A stretch of DNA of 64,000 nt, from NCBI RefSeq assembly GCF_026342835.1, contig NZ_JAPEMI010000002.1, forward strand, positions 62,001 through 126,000, read 5' to 3'. The DNA comes from Streptomyces sp. NBC_00154 (lineage in GTDB: Bacteria; Actinomycetota; Actinomycetes; Streptomycetales; Streptomycetaceae). Positions 23,486 through 32,031 of this stretch are shown one piece after another. The translations under genes and the position numbers were made by a program. Below the pieces are notes generated by a model. That model did no database searches and had not been told where the DNA came from. It saw only the letters and a program-made list of their open reading frames with translations. Positions within the stretch are counted from its first letter, which is position 1. The number at the start of each line of letters is the position of its first letter.

Positions 23486-24352
23486 ATGTACGCCCGCAGT
23501 GAGCCCGCAGAACGGGAGCCGGACACTTCTGCCCGACCGCCCCTCGTGCGCGAGCTCCTTCTCGTCGTAGGACTCTTCGCGATCTACAAGCTCGGCCGCC
23601 AGGCCGCGAGCGGTCACCTCGAGGAGGCGTACCGCAACGCCGGACACGTCTGGGACTTCGAACGCGCCGTGCACCTGCCGGGCGAGGGCGCCGTACAAGG
23701 CGCGCTGCTGCACAGCGAGACGCTGGTCCACCTCGCGAACACCTACTACGCGATCGTGCACTTCCCGGCCACGCTGCTCTTCCTGGCCTGGCTCTACTGG
23801 CGCCGGCCCCTGCACTACGTCTGGTCGCGCCGGATCCTCGCGGTGCTCACCGGGGCCGCGCTCGCCCTGCATCTGCTGTTCCCGCTCGCTCCGCCGCGGA
23901 TGCTGGCCGCCGCCGGCCTCGTCGACACCGGGCAGGTGTACGGGCCGACGGTGTACGGAGACACCCCGGCCACCGACTCGATGGCCAACCAGTTCGCCGC
24001 GATGCCTTCACTGCACTTCGGCTGGGCGCTGATGGTCGCGGTCGGGCTGATCGTCGCCACGCGTTCGCGGTGGCGGTGGCTCTGGCTGCTGCACCCGCTG
24101 GTCACACTGCTGGTGATCGTCGGCACCGCCAACCACTACTGGCTCGACTCGATCGTGGTCAGCGCGTTGCTCGCCGTCGCGCTCGCGGCGCTGCGGCTGG
24201 AGCGGACGGCGCCGGTCCGGGTACTCACTCCGTGGCCGTCCGGCGCCGGTGCGGCCGAGCCCACCGTCGCCCCGACCGCGCTGCCGATGACCCGTATCCC
24301 CGATCCGGCCGTCTCCGAGGCGTACGCCTCGTCGTCCGGAGGCCGGCCATGA
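23486..24352 (+). CDS. PAP2-superfamily membrane phosphatase/transferase (AUR1-like)
   Basis: The 288-residue protein has about six transmembrane helices and the AUR1-type PAP2 motifs: FPLAPPRML, AMPSLHFGWAL (catalytic His) and ANHYWLDS (second His and Asp). Such enzymes transfer or hydrolyse lipid phosphate heads; bacterial members may make inositol phospholipids or dephosphorylate prenyl phosphates. An alternative GTG start lies one codon upstream. The following EamA gene starts within its stop (ATGA). Regulation by the divergent TetR is likely. Confidence 0.87.
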   Translation: MYARSEPAEREPDTSARPPLVRELLLVVGLFAIYKLGRQAASGHLEEAYRNAGHVWDFERAVHLPGEGAVQGALLHSETLVHLANTYYAIVHFPATLLFLAWLYWRRPLHYVWSRRILAVLTGAALALHLLFPLAPPRMLAAAGLVDTGQVYGPTVYGDTPATDSMANQFAAMPSLHFGWALMVAVGLIVATRSRWRWLWLLHPLVTLLVIVGTANHYWLDSIVVSALLAVALAALRLERTAPVRVLTPWPSGAGAAEPTVAPTALPMTRIPDPAVSEAYASSSGGRP

Positions 24353-25311
24353 ACGCCACGCTGACAGCCGTCGCGCTGTCCCTGGTCTCCGCCGTCGCCT
24401 ACGCCGCGGCCGCCGTGGCGCAGGCCCGGCTCGCGGGGCGCAGCGAGCCGGGCGCCGGAGTGTTCCGGATGCTCGGGCGCGCGGCCTGGTGGTCGGCGGT
24501 GGCACTGAACGCCGGTGGAGCGCTGCTGCATGTCGCGGCGCTGAAGTACGGCCCGCTCACCCTCGTCCAGCCGCTCGGCGCACTCACACTGGTCGCCGCC
24601 GTTCCGCTGGGCGCACGCGCCGCCGGACGTCGGGTCACCGGCACCGAATGGCACGGCACGATCCTCACCCTGCTCGGCCTGGGCGCCCTGCTCCTCACGG
24701 CAGGCGGCACAGCCCCGCACGAGACGCTGAGCCTGGGCGAAGCGCTGGCGGTCGGTGTGGCGACCATGGCGGTCGTCGCCGGACTCAGCCGCCCCGGGAC
24801 CCGTCCCGGGCTCCGGCACGCGGCGGCGTCCGGCATCACGTCCGGTGTGGCCTCGGCGCTCACCCAGACCCTGACGGTGGCGGCCACGGACCACACGGGC
24901 CCGCTGTTCAGCTGGCGCCTGGTGACGGTGGCGCTGCTCGTCTCGGCCTTCGCGATGGGCGGTCTGCTCCTCGCCCAGACCGCGTACCAGGGCGGTCTCG
25001 GCGCGCCGCTCGCCGTGGTCACCCTCGCCAACCCGGTCGCCGCCGCGGTCATCGGCCTGGCCCTGCTCGGCGAACGCCTCCAGGGCGGGACGATCGCGCT
25101 GATCCCGGCACTGCTGGGTTCCGCCGCCGCGGTACGCGGGGTCATTCTGCTCAGCCGCGCCCAGGGCGAGACGATGTCGCTGGCGGACCGGGCCAGGACG
25201 GAACCGGAGCCGAGCGCGCAGTCCCGGGTCGTGATCGGCAGCCCCCGGACGAGGGACGACCGGCTGGTCCTCAGCCCGGAACCGGGAGGGACGCGGGTCG
25301 GCGGGCCGTGA
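24349..25311 (+). CDS. DMT/EamA-type transporter
   Basis: The 320-residue protein has about ten hydrophobic helices in two repeats. It begins MNATLTAVALSLVSAVAYAA and contains LQPLGALTLVAAVPLG-like and LANPVAAAVIGLALLGERL segments typical of the EamA/DMT fold, then a soluble hydrophilic tail (about residues 275-320). It is translationally coupled to the PAP2 gene, suggesting movement of a lipid precursor or headgroup that the phosphatase handles. That link is inference. Confidence 0.85.
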   Translation: MNATLTAVALSLVSAVAYAAAAVAQARLAGRSEPGAGVFRMLGRAAWWSAVALNAGGALLHVAALKYGPLTLVQPLGALTLVAAVPLGARAAGRRVTGTEWHGTILTLLGLGALLLTAGGTAPHETLSLGEALAVGVATMAVVAGLSRPGTRPGLRHAAASGITSGVASALTQTLTVAATDHTGPLFSWRLVTVALLVSAFAMGGLLLAQTAYQGGLGAPLAVVTLANPVAAAVIGLALLGERLQGGTIALIPALLGSAAAVRGVILLSRAQGETMSLADRARTEPEPSAQSRVVIGSPRTRDDRLVLSPEPGGTRVGGP

Positions 25312-25324
25312 CGCGGGTGGACGA

Positions 25325-25366
25325 GGCGGGGTGGCGGCCCGGTCGCGCCCGGCCCGCCACCCCGCC
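25325..25366. terminator. Bidirectional terminator between convergent genes
   Basis: A 12-bp inverted repeat (ggcggggtggcg / cgccaccccgcc) with an 18-nt loop lies between the converging EamA and PadR genes. Confidence 0.65.
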
Positions 25367-25418
25367 CTGATCGGCAGCCTTGGTCGACCGTCCTGATCAG
25401 ATGTCCTCAGGGCTGCCC

Positions 25419-25979
25419 TCATGGGCCGGACGGACCCGCCGGTGTGGCCGAACCGGTGTCCTGCGCCAGAGCCCGGGTCAGCCAGCCGATCCAGAAGTTC
25501 TCCAGATCGATTCCGCCGCGCAACACCAGATGCCGCAGCCGGTCCCCCTCGGAGTCCCGACCGGGTAGGAAGTCCCGCTTCTCGATCGCCAGATACTCGG
25601 CCAGCTGCTTCTCGTGCAACGCCAAGTGGCGGCGCAGCTCCGCGGTGAGGCCCGGTGCGCCGACCACCGCCGCCGCTCGCATCCGCAGCAGCAGCGGATC
25701 GCGGATCTGCTTCGGGTCCTCCGCGAGCGCCACCCAGGCGGCCAGCGCCTCGCGGCCCGCGGGCAGCACCTCGTACTCCTTCTTCCGGCCACGAGCCGGC
25801 TGGGTCGACGGCAGGGCCCGGATCTGTCCGGCCTCCTCCAGCTTCCCGAGTTCGCGATAGATCTGCTGGTGCGTGGACGACCAGAAGTAGCCGATCGACC
25901 GGTCGAACCTGCGAGTCAGCTCCAGCCCCGACGACGGCTTCTCGAGCAGGGCGGTGAGGATCGCGTGCGGGAGTGACAT
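25419..25979 (-). CDS. PadR-family transcriptional regulator
   Basis: The 186-residue protein has the PadR winged helix (MSLPHAILTALLEKPSSG, ELTRRFDRSIGYFWSSTHQQ, RELGKLEEAGQI) and the Vir-type carboxy-terminal helical dimerisation domain. The start at 25979 was chosen over the ATG nine bases upstream because AGGA is correctly spaced. It lies 63 bp downstream of the FadH-type gene in the same direction, so it is probably in that operon and may act at the 28117-28140 palindrome in its promoter. Confidence 0.92.
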   Translation of the reverse strand: MSLPHAILTALLEKPSSGLELTRRFDRSIGYFWSSTHQQIYRELGKLEEAGQIRALPSTQPARGRKKEYEVLPAGREALAAWVALAEDPKQIRDPLLLRMRAAAVVGAPGLTAELRRHLALHEKQLAEYLAIEKRDFLPGRDSEGDRLRHLVLRGGIDLENFWIGWLTRALAQDTGSATPAGPSGP

Positions 25980-26042
25980 GGGACGCATCCTAAGGACGGC
26001 GCCGCGCCCGGAGCCGTGGGCCCCGGGCGCAGCGGCCCGTTG

Positions 26043-28064
26043 TCACAGTGCGGCGGCGAGCTCCGTGCCCTGGCGGATCGCCCGCTTGGCGTCCAGCTCG
26101 GCGGCCACGTCGGCGCCGCCGATCAGGTGCGCCGTACGGCCTGCGGCGAGCAGCGCGTCGTGCAGGTCGCGTCGCGGTTCCTGTCCGGCGCAGAGCACCA
26201 CCGTGTCGACCGGCAGGAGGTGCTGTTCGCCGTCGACCGTCAGGTGCAGACCGTCGTCGTCGATGCGGTCGTATGCGACGCCCGCGATCATCGTCACACC
26301 ACGGTGCCGCAGCTCCGTGCGGTGGATCCACCCGGTCGTCTTCCCGAGCCCCGCGCCGACCTTGCTCGCCTTGCGCTGTAGCAGGTGGACGGTGCGCGGC
26401 GGCTTGGGGCGCTCGGGGAGGCGCAGACCGCCGCGCTCCCGGTACCCGGTGTCGACCCCCCACTGCCGGAAGAACACCTCCGGGTCGAGGCTCGCCGCGT
26501 CGCCGCCGTCCGTCAGGAACTCGGCGACGTCGAATCCGATCCCGCCCGCACCGATGATCGCGACCCGCTCACCGACCGGCACCCCGTCCCGCAGGACATC
26601 GAGGTAGCTGACCACGCTGGGGTGGTCGAGACCCTCGATCGCGGGGGAGCGCGGCGTGACCCCGGTGGCGAGGACGATCTCGTCGAAGCCGTCGAGGGTG
26701 CCCGGCGTGGCCTTCGTCCCGAGCCTGAGCTCGACCTGCTGCTCCGCGAGCCGGGTACGGAAGTAGCGCAGCGTCTCGTTGAACTCCTCCTTGCCCGGGA
26801 TCCGGCGCGCCACATTGAGCTGGCCGCCGATCTCGTCGGCCGCGTCGAAGAGCGTCACCGCGTGCCCGCGCTCGGACGCCGAGACGGCGCACGCGAGACC
26901 CGCGGGCCCGGCGCCGACGACCGCGACGCGCTTACGGGTCCGGGTCGGCGACAGGGCGAGCTCGGCCTCGGTCTCGTGGCAGGCGCGCGGATTGACCAGA
27001 CAGGAGGTGATCTTCCCGCTGAACGTGTGGTCCAGGCACGCCTGGTTGCAGCCGATGCAGGTGTTGATGGCGTCGGCGCGGCCCGCGCCCGCCTTGGCCA
27101 CGAAGTCCGGGTCGGCGAGGAACGGCCGGGCCATCGACACCATGTCCGCACGGCCCGACGCGAGAATCTCCTCGGCGACCTCGGGGGTGTTGATCCGGTT
27201 GCTGGTCACCAGCGGTACGGAGACGGACCCGCGCACCTTCTCGGTGACCCAGGTGTAGGCACCGCGCGGCACCGACGTCGCGATGGTGGGGATGCGGGCC
27301 TCGTGCCAGCCGATCCCGGTGTTGATGATCGTGGCCCCGGCCGCCTCGATCGCCCGGGCGAGCTGCACGACCTCCTCCAGCGAGGAGCCGCCGGGCACCA
27401 GGTCCAGCATCGAGAGCCGGTAGATCAGGATGAAGTCGCTGCCGACCCGCTCGCGGACCCGGCGCACGATCTCGACCGGGAACCGGATGCGGTTCTCGTA
27501 CGAACCGCCCCAGCGGTCGGTGCGGTGATTGGTTCCGGCCGCGATGAACTCATTGATCAGGTAGCCCTCGGAGCCCATGATCTCGACACCGTCGTAGCCC
27601 GCCCGTCGCGCCAGTTCCGCAGTCCGCACGAAGTCCTCGACGGTCTCCTCGACCTCGTCGTCGGTCAGGGCGTGCGGTGTGAACGGGCTGATCGGGGCCT
27701 GGATCGCGCTCGGCGCCACCAGGTCCGGATGGTGCGCGTACCGGCCGAAGTGCAGGATCTGCATGGCGATCCGGCCGCCCGCCGCGTGCACCGCGGCGGT
27801 GACCTGAGCATGCTGCTCGGCCTCCGCCTCGGTGGTCAGTTTGGCGCCGCCGGGATACGGGCGGGCGCGGTCGTTCGGCGCGATGCCACCGGTGACCATG
27901 AGGCCGACACCGCCGCGGGCGCGGGCCGCGTAGAACGCCGCCATCCGCTCGAAGCCGCGCTCCGCCTCCTCCAGGCCGACATGCATCGAGCCCATCAGCA
28001 CCCGGTTGGGGAGGGTGGTGAACCCGAGGTCGAGCGGGCTCAGCAGGTTCGGGTACGGGGTCAT
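26043..28064 (-). CDS. fadH: NADPH-dependent 2,4-dienoyl-CoA reductase (FadH type)
   Basis: The 673-residue protein matches the length of E. coli FadH and has its order. An old-yellow-enzyme TIM barrel binding FMN comes first (LMGSMHVGLE, EIMGSEGYLINEF). An Fe-S cluster motif follows near residue 330 (CIGCNQACL…SCLVNP), then a flavin/NADPH disulfide-reductase-like half (VVGAGPAGLACAVSASERG, GAGGIGFDVAEFL). It should reduce 2,4-dienoyl-CoA during beta-oxidation of unsaturated fatty acids, although related enzymes reduce other enones. A GAGGAG ribosome site sets the start. Confidence 0.92.
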   Translation of the reverse strand: MTPYPNLLSPLDLGFTTLPNRVLMGSMHVGLEEAERGFERMAAFYAARARGGVGLMVTGGIAPNDRARPYPGGAKLTTEAEAEQHAQVTAAVHAAGGRIAMQILHFGRYAHHPDLVAPSAIQAPISPFTPHALTDDEVEETVEDFVRTAELARRAGYDGVEIMGSEGYLINEFIAAGTNHRTDRWGGSYENRIRFPVEIVRRVRERVGSDFILIYRLSMLDLVPGGSSLEEVVQLARAIEAAGATIINTGIGWHEARIPTIATSVPRGAYTWVTEKVRGSVSVPLVTSNRINTPEVAEEILASGRADMVSMARPFLADPDFVAKAGAGRADAINTCIGCNQACLDHTFSGKITSCLVNPRACHETEAELALSPTRTRKRVAVVGAGPAGLACAVSASERGHAVTLFDAADEIGGQLNVARRIPGKEEFNETLRYFRTRLAEQQVELRLGTKATPGTLDGFDEIVLATGVTPRSPAIEGLDHPSVVSYLDVLRDGVPVGERVAIIGAGGIGFDVAEFLTDGGDAASLDPEVFFRQWGVDTGYRERGGLRLPERPKPPRTVHLLQRKASKVGAGLGKTTGWIHRTELRHRGVTMIAGVAYDRIDDDGLHLTVDGEQHLLPVDTVVLCAGQEPRRDLHDALLAAGRTAHLIGGADVAAELDAKRAIRQGTELAAAL

Positions 28065-28116
28065 CCGGCGGCTCCTCACACAGTGTCGTTGCGCCAGTTG
28101 TAGACCACCGAAACGT

Positions 28117-28140
28117 CATTGTGCAACAAGTTGCACAATG
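28117..28140. promoter_or_regulatory. Perfect 11-bp palindromic operator upstream of fadH
   Basis: CATTGTGCAAC-aa-GTTGCACAATG forms perfect 11-bp arms separated by two bases, about 53 bp upstream of the fadH start. It is AT-richer than its surroundings. It is a strong operator candidate for the PadR protein of the same operon or another dimeric repressor. Confidence 0.65.
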
Positions 28141-28272
28141 ACCTGCGTCGCATTTGCTCACCACCGGACGGCGGCCCCGGACGGAGTAGCAGCGGGGCAC
28201 GTCCACCCGTCGCGGCGCGGAGAGTGGATCCGTAACCCCGGAACACACCCGACCCCCCCCACGGAGACCCCC

Positions 28273-28797
28273 ATGGCCTGCCTCGACCGGCGTGACCTCG
28301 GCCTGCTCGTCCTGCGCGTCGGCACCGGCGCGGTCCTGGCCGCGCACGGCAGTCAGAAGCTGTTCGGCTGGTTCGGCGGCGGGGGCATCGAGGCAACCAC
28401 CGCGGGCATGGAGGCCATGGGCTTCCATCCGCCCAGGCACAGCGCGCTCGCCGCCGGACTCGGTGAGGCGGGCAGTGGCGTACTGCTGGCCCTCGGCCTC
28501 GCCACCCCCGCGGCCGGAGCGGCCGCGGCGGGGGCCATGTCGGCCGCCGTCGCCGTCCATGCGCCCGCGGGCTTCTTCGCGCAGGGGGGCGGGTACGAAT
28601 ACCCAGCCTTCCTCGGCTTCACCGCCGCCGCGGTCGGCCTGACCGGCCCCGGACGGTACTCCCTCGACCACGCGACCTATCACCTCCTCAACCGGCCGTG
28701 GATCGCCGCCCTCGCCTTCGCAGGCAGTGCGGCCGGGGTCGTCGCCGTCGTCGGGAAGCGGTCCAGGGGGCTGAGGAAGAACGCGGCCGAGAACTGA
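28273..28797 (+). CDS. DoxX-family membrane protein
   Basis: The 174-residue protein has four hydrophobic helices and DoxX features (LLVLRVGTGAVLAAHGSQKLF near the start, FAQGGGYEYPAF in the middle). DoxX proteins associate with redox stress or thiosulfate/quinone chemistry, but most are uncharacterised. The start follows GGAGACCCCC. It is divergent from fadH and precedes the hydrogenase locus by 215 bp; there is no firm sign that it belongs to either. Confidence 0.88.
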   Translation: MACLDRRDLGLLVLRVGTGAVLAAHGSQKLFGWFGGGGIEATTAGMEAMGFHPPRHSALAAGLGEAGSGVLLALGLATPAAGAAAAGAMSAAVAVHAPAGFFAQGGGYEYPAFLGFTAAAVGLTGPGRYSLDHATYHLLNRPWIAALAFAGSAAGVVAVVGKRSRGLRKNAAEN

Positions 28798-29011
28798 GCC
28801 GACGGTGTGTCAGAGCCGCCCTGACCGCCCTGCCGCACCGTCGCCCCCACGGCTGCCTCCTCGGCCGTCGGGTGGCCGCAGGACGTTCCTCCTTTCGAGT
28901 GACTCCGCCGCCCGGTGATGACGGAGCCCGTCGGGTGTGTCCGAGGCTTGCAGGCGGCCGGACCCGCTCCGGTCGGGAGCCGCAGAACCTCAGAGCCGCT
29001 GGGAGTCCGCC

Positions 29012-30796
29012 GTGCACATCCTGCTCGTCGCGAGTGCGTTCAACAGCCTTACTCAGCGCGTCCACGCGGAGCTGCGGGACCGGGGCCACACCGTGGCGGT
29101 CGGACTCGCACTCTCCGACGGTCATCTGCGGGACGCGGTCCGGGGGTTCGCACCGGACCTGATCGTGGCTCCGATGCTCAGGACCGCCATCCCGCGCGAC
29201 GTGTGGTCGGCGCACACCTGCCTCATCGTCCATCCCGGACCCGTCGGCGACCGCGGACCGTCCTCGCTCGACTGGGCGATCCATGAGGGCGTCACCCGTT
29301 GGGGCGTAACGGTTCTGCAGGCTGACGAGGAGATGGACGCCGGAGACGTCTGGGCGGCGGTGGAATTCTCCGTACCGCCGGTGGGCAAGAGCGACCTGTA
29401 CCGCAACGAGGTCTCCGACGCGGCGCTGACGGCGGTGCTGAGGGCCGTCGACCGGTTCGCCTCGGGGATGTACGCCCCCCGGCCCCAGGACAGCGCACGT
29501 GCCACGGACGGCACCCGGCCGTACTTCCGTCAGGAGCTCCGGCGGATCGACTGGCGGTCCGACTCCACCGAGACCGTGCTGCGAAAGCTGCGGGTGGCCG
29601 ACTCGCACCCCGGCGTGCTGGACGAACTGCTCGGCGTCGAGTGGTTCCTGCACGGGGGACACCCCGAGGACCGGCTGCGCGGCCGCCCCGGAGAGCTGCT
29701 GGCCACGCGGGCCGGCGGGGTCTGCCGGGCCACCGTCGACGGCGCCGTATGGATCCCGGAGCTGCGCGCCAGGCGGCAGCCGGGACAGCCCGCCCAGTTC
29801 AAGCTCCCCGCGGTCCTGGCGCTCGGCGACCGGTTGCCGCCGCTGCCCGAGGACCCGGTCCCGTCGGACGCACCCGGGCGTCGCGAAACCTGGACCGACA
29901 TCCGTTACGAGGAGACCGGCGCCGTCGGACGTCTCACGTTCTCGTTCCCCGGCGGGGCGATGAGCACCACCCAGTGCACGCGTCTCCTGGACGCCTACCG
30001 GACCGCCTGCTCACGGCCCACCTCGGTCCTGGTACTGGGCGGTGGCCGGGACTTCTTCTCCAACGGCATCCACCTGAACGTCATCGAGGCGGCGGCCGAC
30101 CCCGCCGAGGAGTCCTGGGCCAACATCAACGCCATGAACGACCTGGTGGAGGCCGTGCTGACCACCACCGACCGACTCGTGGTCGCCGCCGTGGGCGGCA
30201 ACGCCGCCGCCGGCGGAGCGATGCTCGCGCTGGCCGCGGACGAGGTGTGGTGCCGCAGGGGCTCGGTGCTCAACCCGCACTACCGGCTGATGGGGCTGTC
30301 CGGCTCGGAGTACTGGACCCGCACCCTGCCGAGCAGGGTGGGGCCCGAGACGGCCGAGCGGCTGGCCGGCGAAGCGCTGCCGCTCGGCGCCGAATCGGCC
30401 GAGCGGCTCGGCCTGGTGGACCGGACCATCGCCTGTCGGCCCCAGGACTTCGCGAGCGAGACGGTCCGACTGGCTGTCCGGCTGGCCTCGTCGACCGCCG
30501 CACAGACACGGATCGCCCGGAAGAAGACGGTGCTCGAGCGCCAGGAGGCGCTCAAGCCGCTGGCCGCCTACCGGCAGGAGGAACTGGCCGCGATGCGGTC
30601 CATCTTCTTCGACCCGGACGCGCCGTACCACCGCCTGCGCCGTGCCTTCGTACGCAAGGAACCCCCGACCCGGACACCGCCTCACCTCGGCGTCGGCGTA
30701 CCCGGAAGGCGCACGACACATCCGTCCGCCACCCGGGACCGCGCCGTCACCGCAACGGCGGCGCTCACCGATGTACCCGGACCGACTGAAGGTTAG
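29012..30796 (+). CDS. hypX: Hydrogenase maturation protein HypX (CO-forming)
   Basis: The 594-residue protein starts at a GTG with GGGAG eight bases upstream. The amino half is a formyltransferase-like domain (VHILLVASAFNSLTQRVHAE, then LIVHPGPVGDRGPSSLDWAI as in formyl-THF enzymes). The carboxy half is enoyl-CoA-hydratase-like (VLGGGRDFFSNGIHLN, GGNAAAGGAMLALAADEVW). HypX makes the CO ligand of the NiFe active site from formyl-tetrahydrofolate under aerobic conditions. Its presence as the first gene of the locus fits a hydrogenase that is assembled and works in air. Confidence 0.92.
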   Translation: MHILLVASAFNSLTQRVHAELRDRGHTVAVGLALSDGHLRDAVRGFAPDLIVAPMLRTAIPRDVWSAHTCLIVHPGPVGDRGPSSLDWAIHEGVTRWGVTVLQADEEMDAGDVWAAVEFSVPPVGKSDLYRNEVSDAALTAVLRAVDRFASGMYAPRPQDSARATDGTRPYFRQELRRIDWRSDSTETVLRKLRVADSHPGVLDELLGVEWFLHGGHPEDRLRGRPGELLATRAGGVCRATVDGAVWIPELRARRQPGQPAQFKLPAVLALGDRLPPLPEDPVPSDAPGRRETWTDIRYEETGAVGRLTFSFPGGAMSTTQCTRLLDAYRTACSRPTSVLVLGGGRDFFSNGIHLNVIEAAADPAEESWANINAMNDLVEAVLTTTDRLVVAAVGGNAAAGGAMLALAADEVWCRRGSVLNPHYRLMGLSGSEYWTRTLPSRVGPETAERLAGEALPLGAESAERLGLVDRTIACRPQDFASETVRLAVRLASSTAAQTRIARKKTVLERQEALKPLAAYRQEELAAMRSIFFDPDAPYHRLRRAFVRKEPPTRTPPHLGVGVPGRRTTHPSATRDRAVTATAALTDVPGPTEG

Positions 30797-30855
30797 CTGG
30801 ACATGAAGGCCGAAAAGCGGGCTTTCAGCGCAGAGCTCCCCAAGGAGACATCCCC

Positions 30856-31941
30856 ATGGATGCAGCAACAGCGAACACGGTCGGCGACCGGGCAGACGGT
30901 GCGGCCGCCGACGAGGAGTCCCCGATCCACATCCTCTGGATCAACGCGGGGCTGAGCTGTGACGGCGACTCGGTGTCGCTGACGGCGGCGATGCAGCCGA
31001 GTATCGAGGAAATCGTCCTCGGTGTGCTGCCGGGCCTGCCGAAGATCCAGGTCCACTGGCCCCTGATCGACTTCGAATGCGGTCCGGTGGGCGGTGCGGA
31101 CACCTTCATCGAGTGGTTCTTCAAGGGCGAACGTGGCGAGATCGATCCCTTCGTGCTGGTCGTCGAGGGGTCCATCCCCAACGAGTCGATCAAGCAGGAG
31201 GGGTACTGGTGCGGCTTCGGCGACAACCCGGAGACCGGCCAGCCGATCACGACCAGTGAATGGATCGACCGGCTGGCGCCCAAGGCGCTGGCGGTCGTCG
31301 CCATCGGAACCTGCGCCACCTACGGCGGCATCCATGCGATGGCCGGCAACCCGACGGGTGCCATGGGCGTGCCCGACTACCTGGGCTGGGACTGGACCTC
31401 GAAGGCCGGCATTCCGATCGTGTGCGTGCCCGGCTGCCCGATCCAGCCGGACAACTTCTCGGAGACCCTCACCTACCTGCTCTACCAGGCGGTGGGCTCC
31501 GCTCCGATGATTCCGCTGGACGACAAGCTGCGCCCGACCTGGCTCTTCGGCGCCACCGTGCACGAGGGGTGCGACCGGGCCGGTTACTACGAGCAGGGCC
31601 AGTTCGCCACGACGTACGACTCGCCCAAGTGCCTGGTCAAGCTCGGCTGCTGGGGCCCCGTCGTCAAGTGCAACGTCCCCAAGCGCGGCTGGATGAACGG
31701 CATCGGCGGCTGCCCGAACGTCGGCGGCATCTGTATCGCCTGCACCATGCCGGGCTTCCCCGACAAGTTCATGCCGTTCATGGACGAACCGCCCGGCGGC
31801 AAGGTCTCCGTCGGCGCCAGCGGAGCGTACGGGGCGGTGATCCGCAGACTCCGGTCGGTCACGGCCAGGACCGTGGACAAGGAACCGAAGTGGCGTCACA
31901 CGGGCAAGAAGCTGACCACCGGGTACCGCCCGCCCTGGTGA
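30856..31941 (+). CDS. hhyS: [NiFe]-hydrogenase small subunit, group 1h (actinobacterial high-affinity type)
   Basis: The 361-residue small subunit carries three Fe-S clusters. The first Cys motif is LSCDGDSVS: C35 followed by D38 in place of the usual second Cys, as in the structurally known Ralstonia actinobacterial-type enzyme, where Asp ligates the proximal [4Fe-4S] cluster. Further Cys are seen in GTCATYGG, PGCPIQPDN, EGCDRAGYY, CWGPVVKCN and GGCPN…CIACTMPGF. There is no Tat signal or carboxy-terminal anchor, so it is cytoplasmic or peripherally membrane-bound. It passes electrons from the large subunit and should support scavenging of trace hydrogen during starvation or sporulation. Confidence 0.95.
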   Translation: MDAATANTVGDRADGAAADEESPIHILWINAGLSCDGDSVSLTAAMQPSIEEIVLGVLPGLPKIQVHWPLIDFECGPVGGADTFIEWFFKGERGEIDPFVLVVEGSIPNESIKQEGYWCGFGDNPETGQPITTSEWIDRLAPKALAVVAIGTCATYGGIHAMAGNPTGAMGVPDYLGWDWTSKAGIPIVCVPGCPIQPDNFSETLTYLLYQAVGSAPMIPLDDKLRPTWLFGATVHEGCDRAGYYEQGQFATTYDSPKCLVKLGCWGPVVKCNVPKRGWMNGIGGCPNVGGICIACTMPGFPDKFMPFMDEPPGGKVSVGASGAYGAVIRRLRSVTARTVDKEPKWRHTGKKLTTGYRPPW

Positions 31942-32031
31942 CCGACCGCCCGGCGCCACCGCCCCGCGATCGACGGAAGGCCCGCCCGCGCCTCGCTCAC
32001 CCTCCCTCAACTCCCGCTTCCCAGAAGGGTT

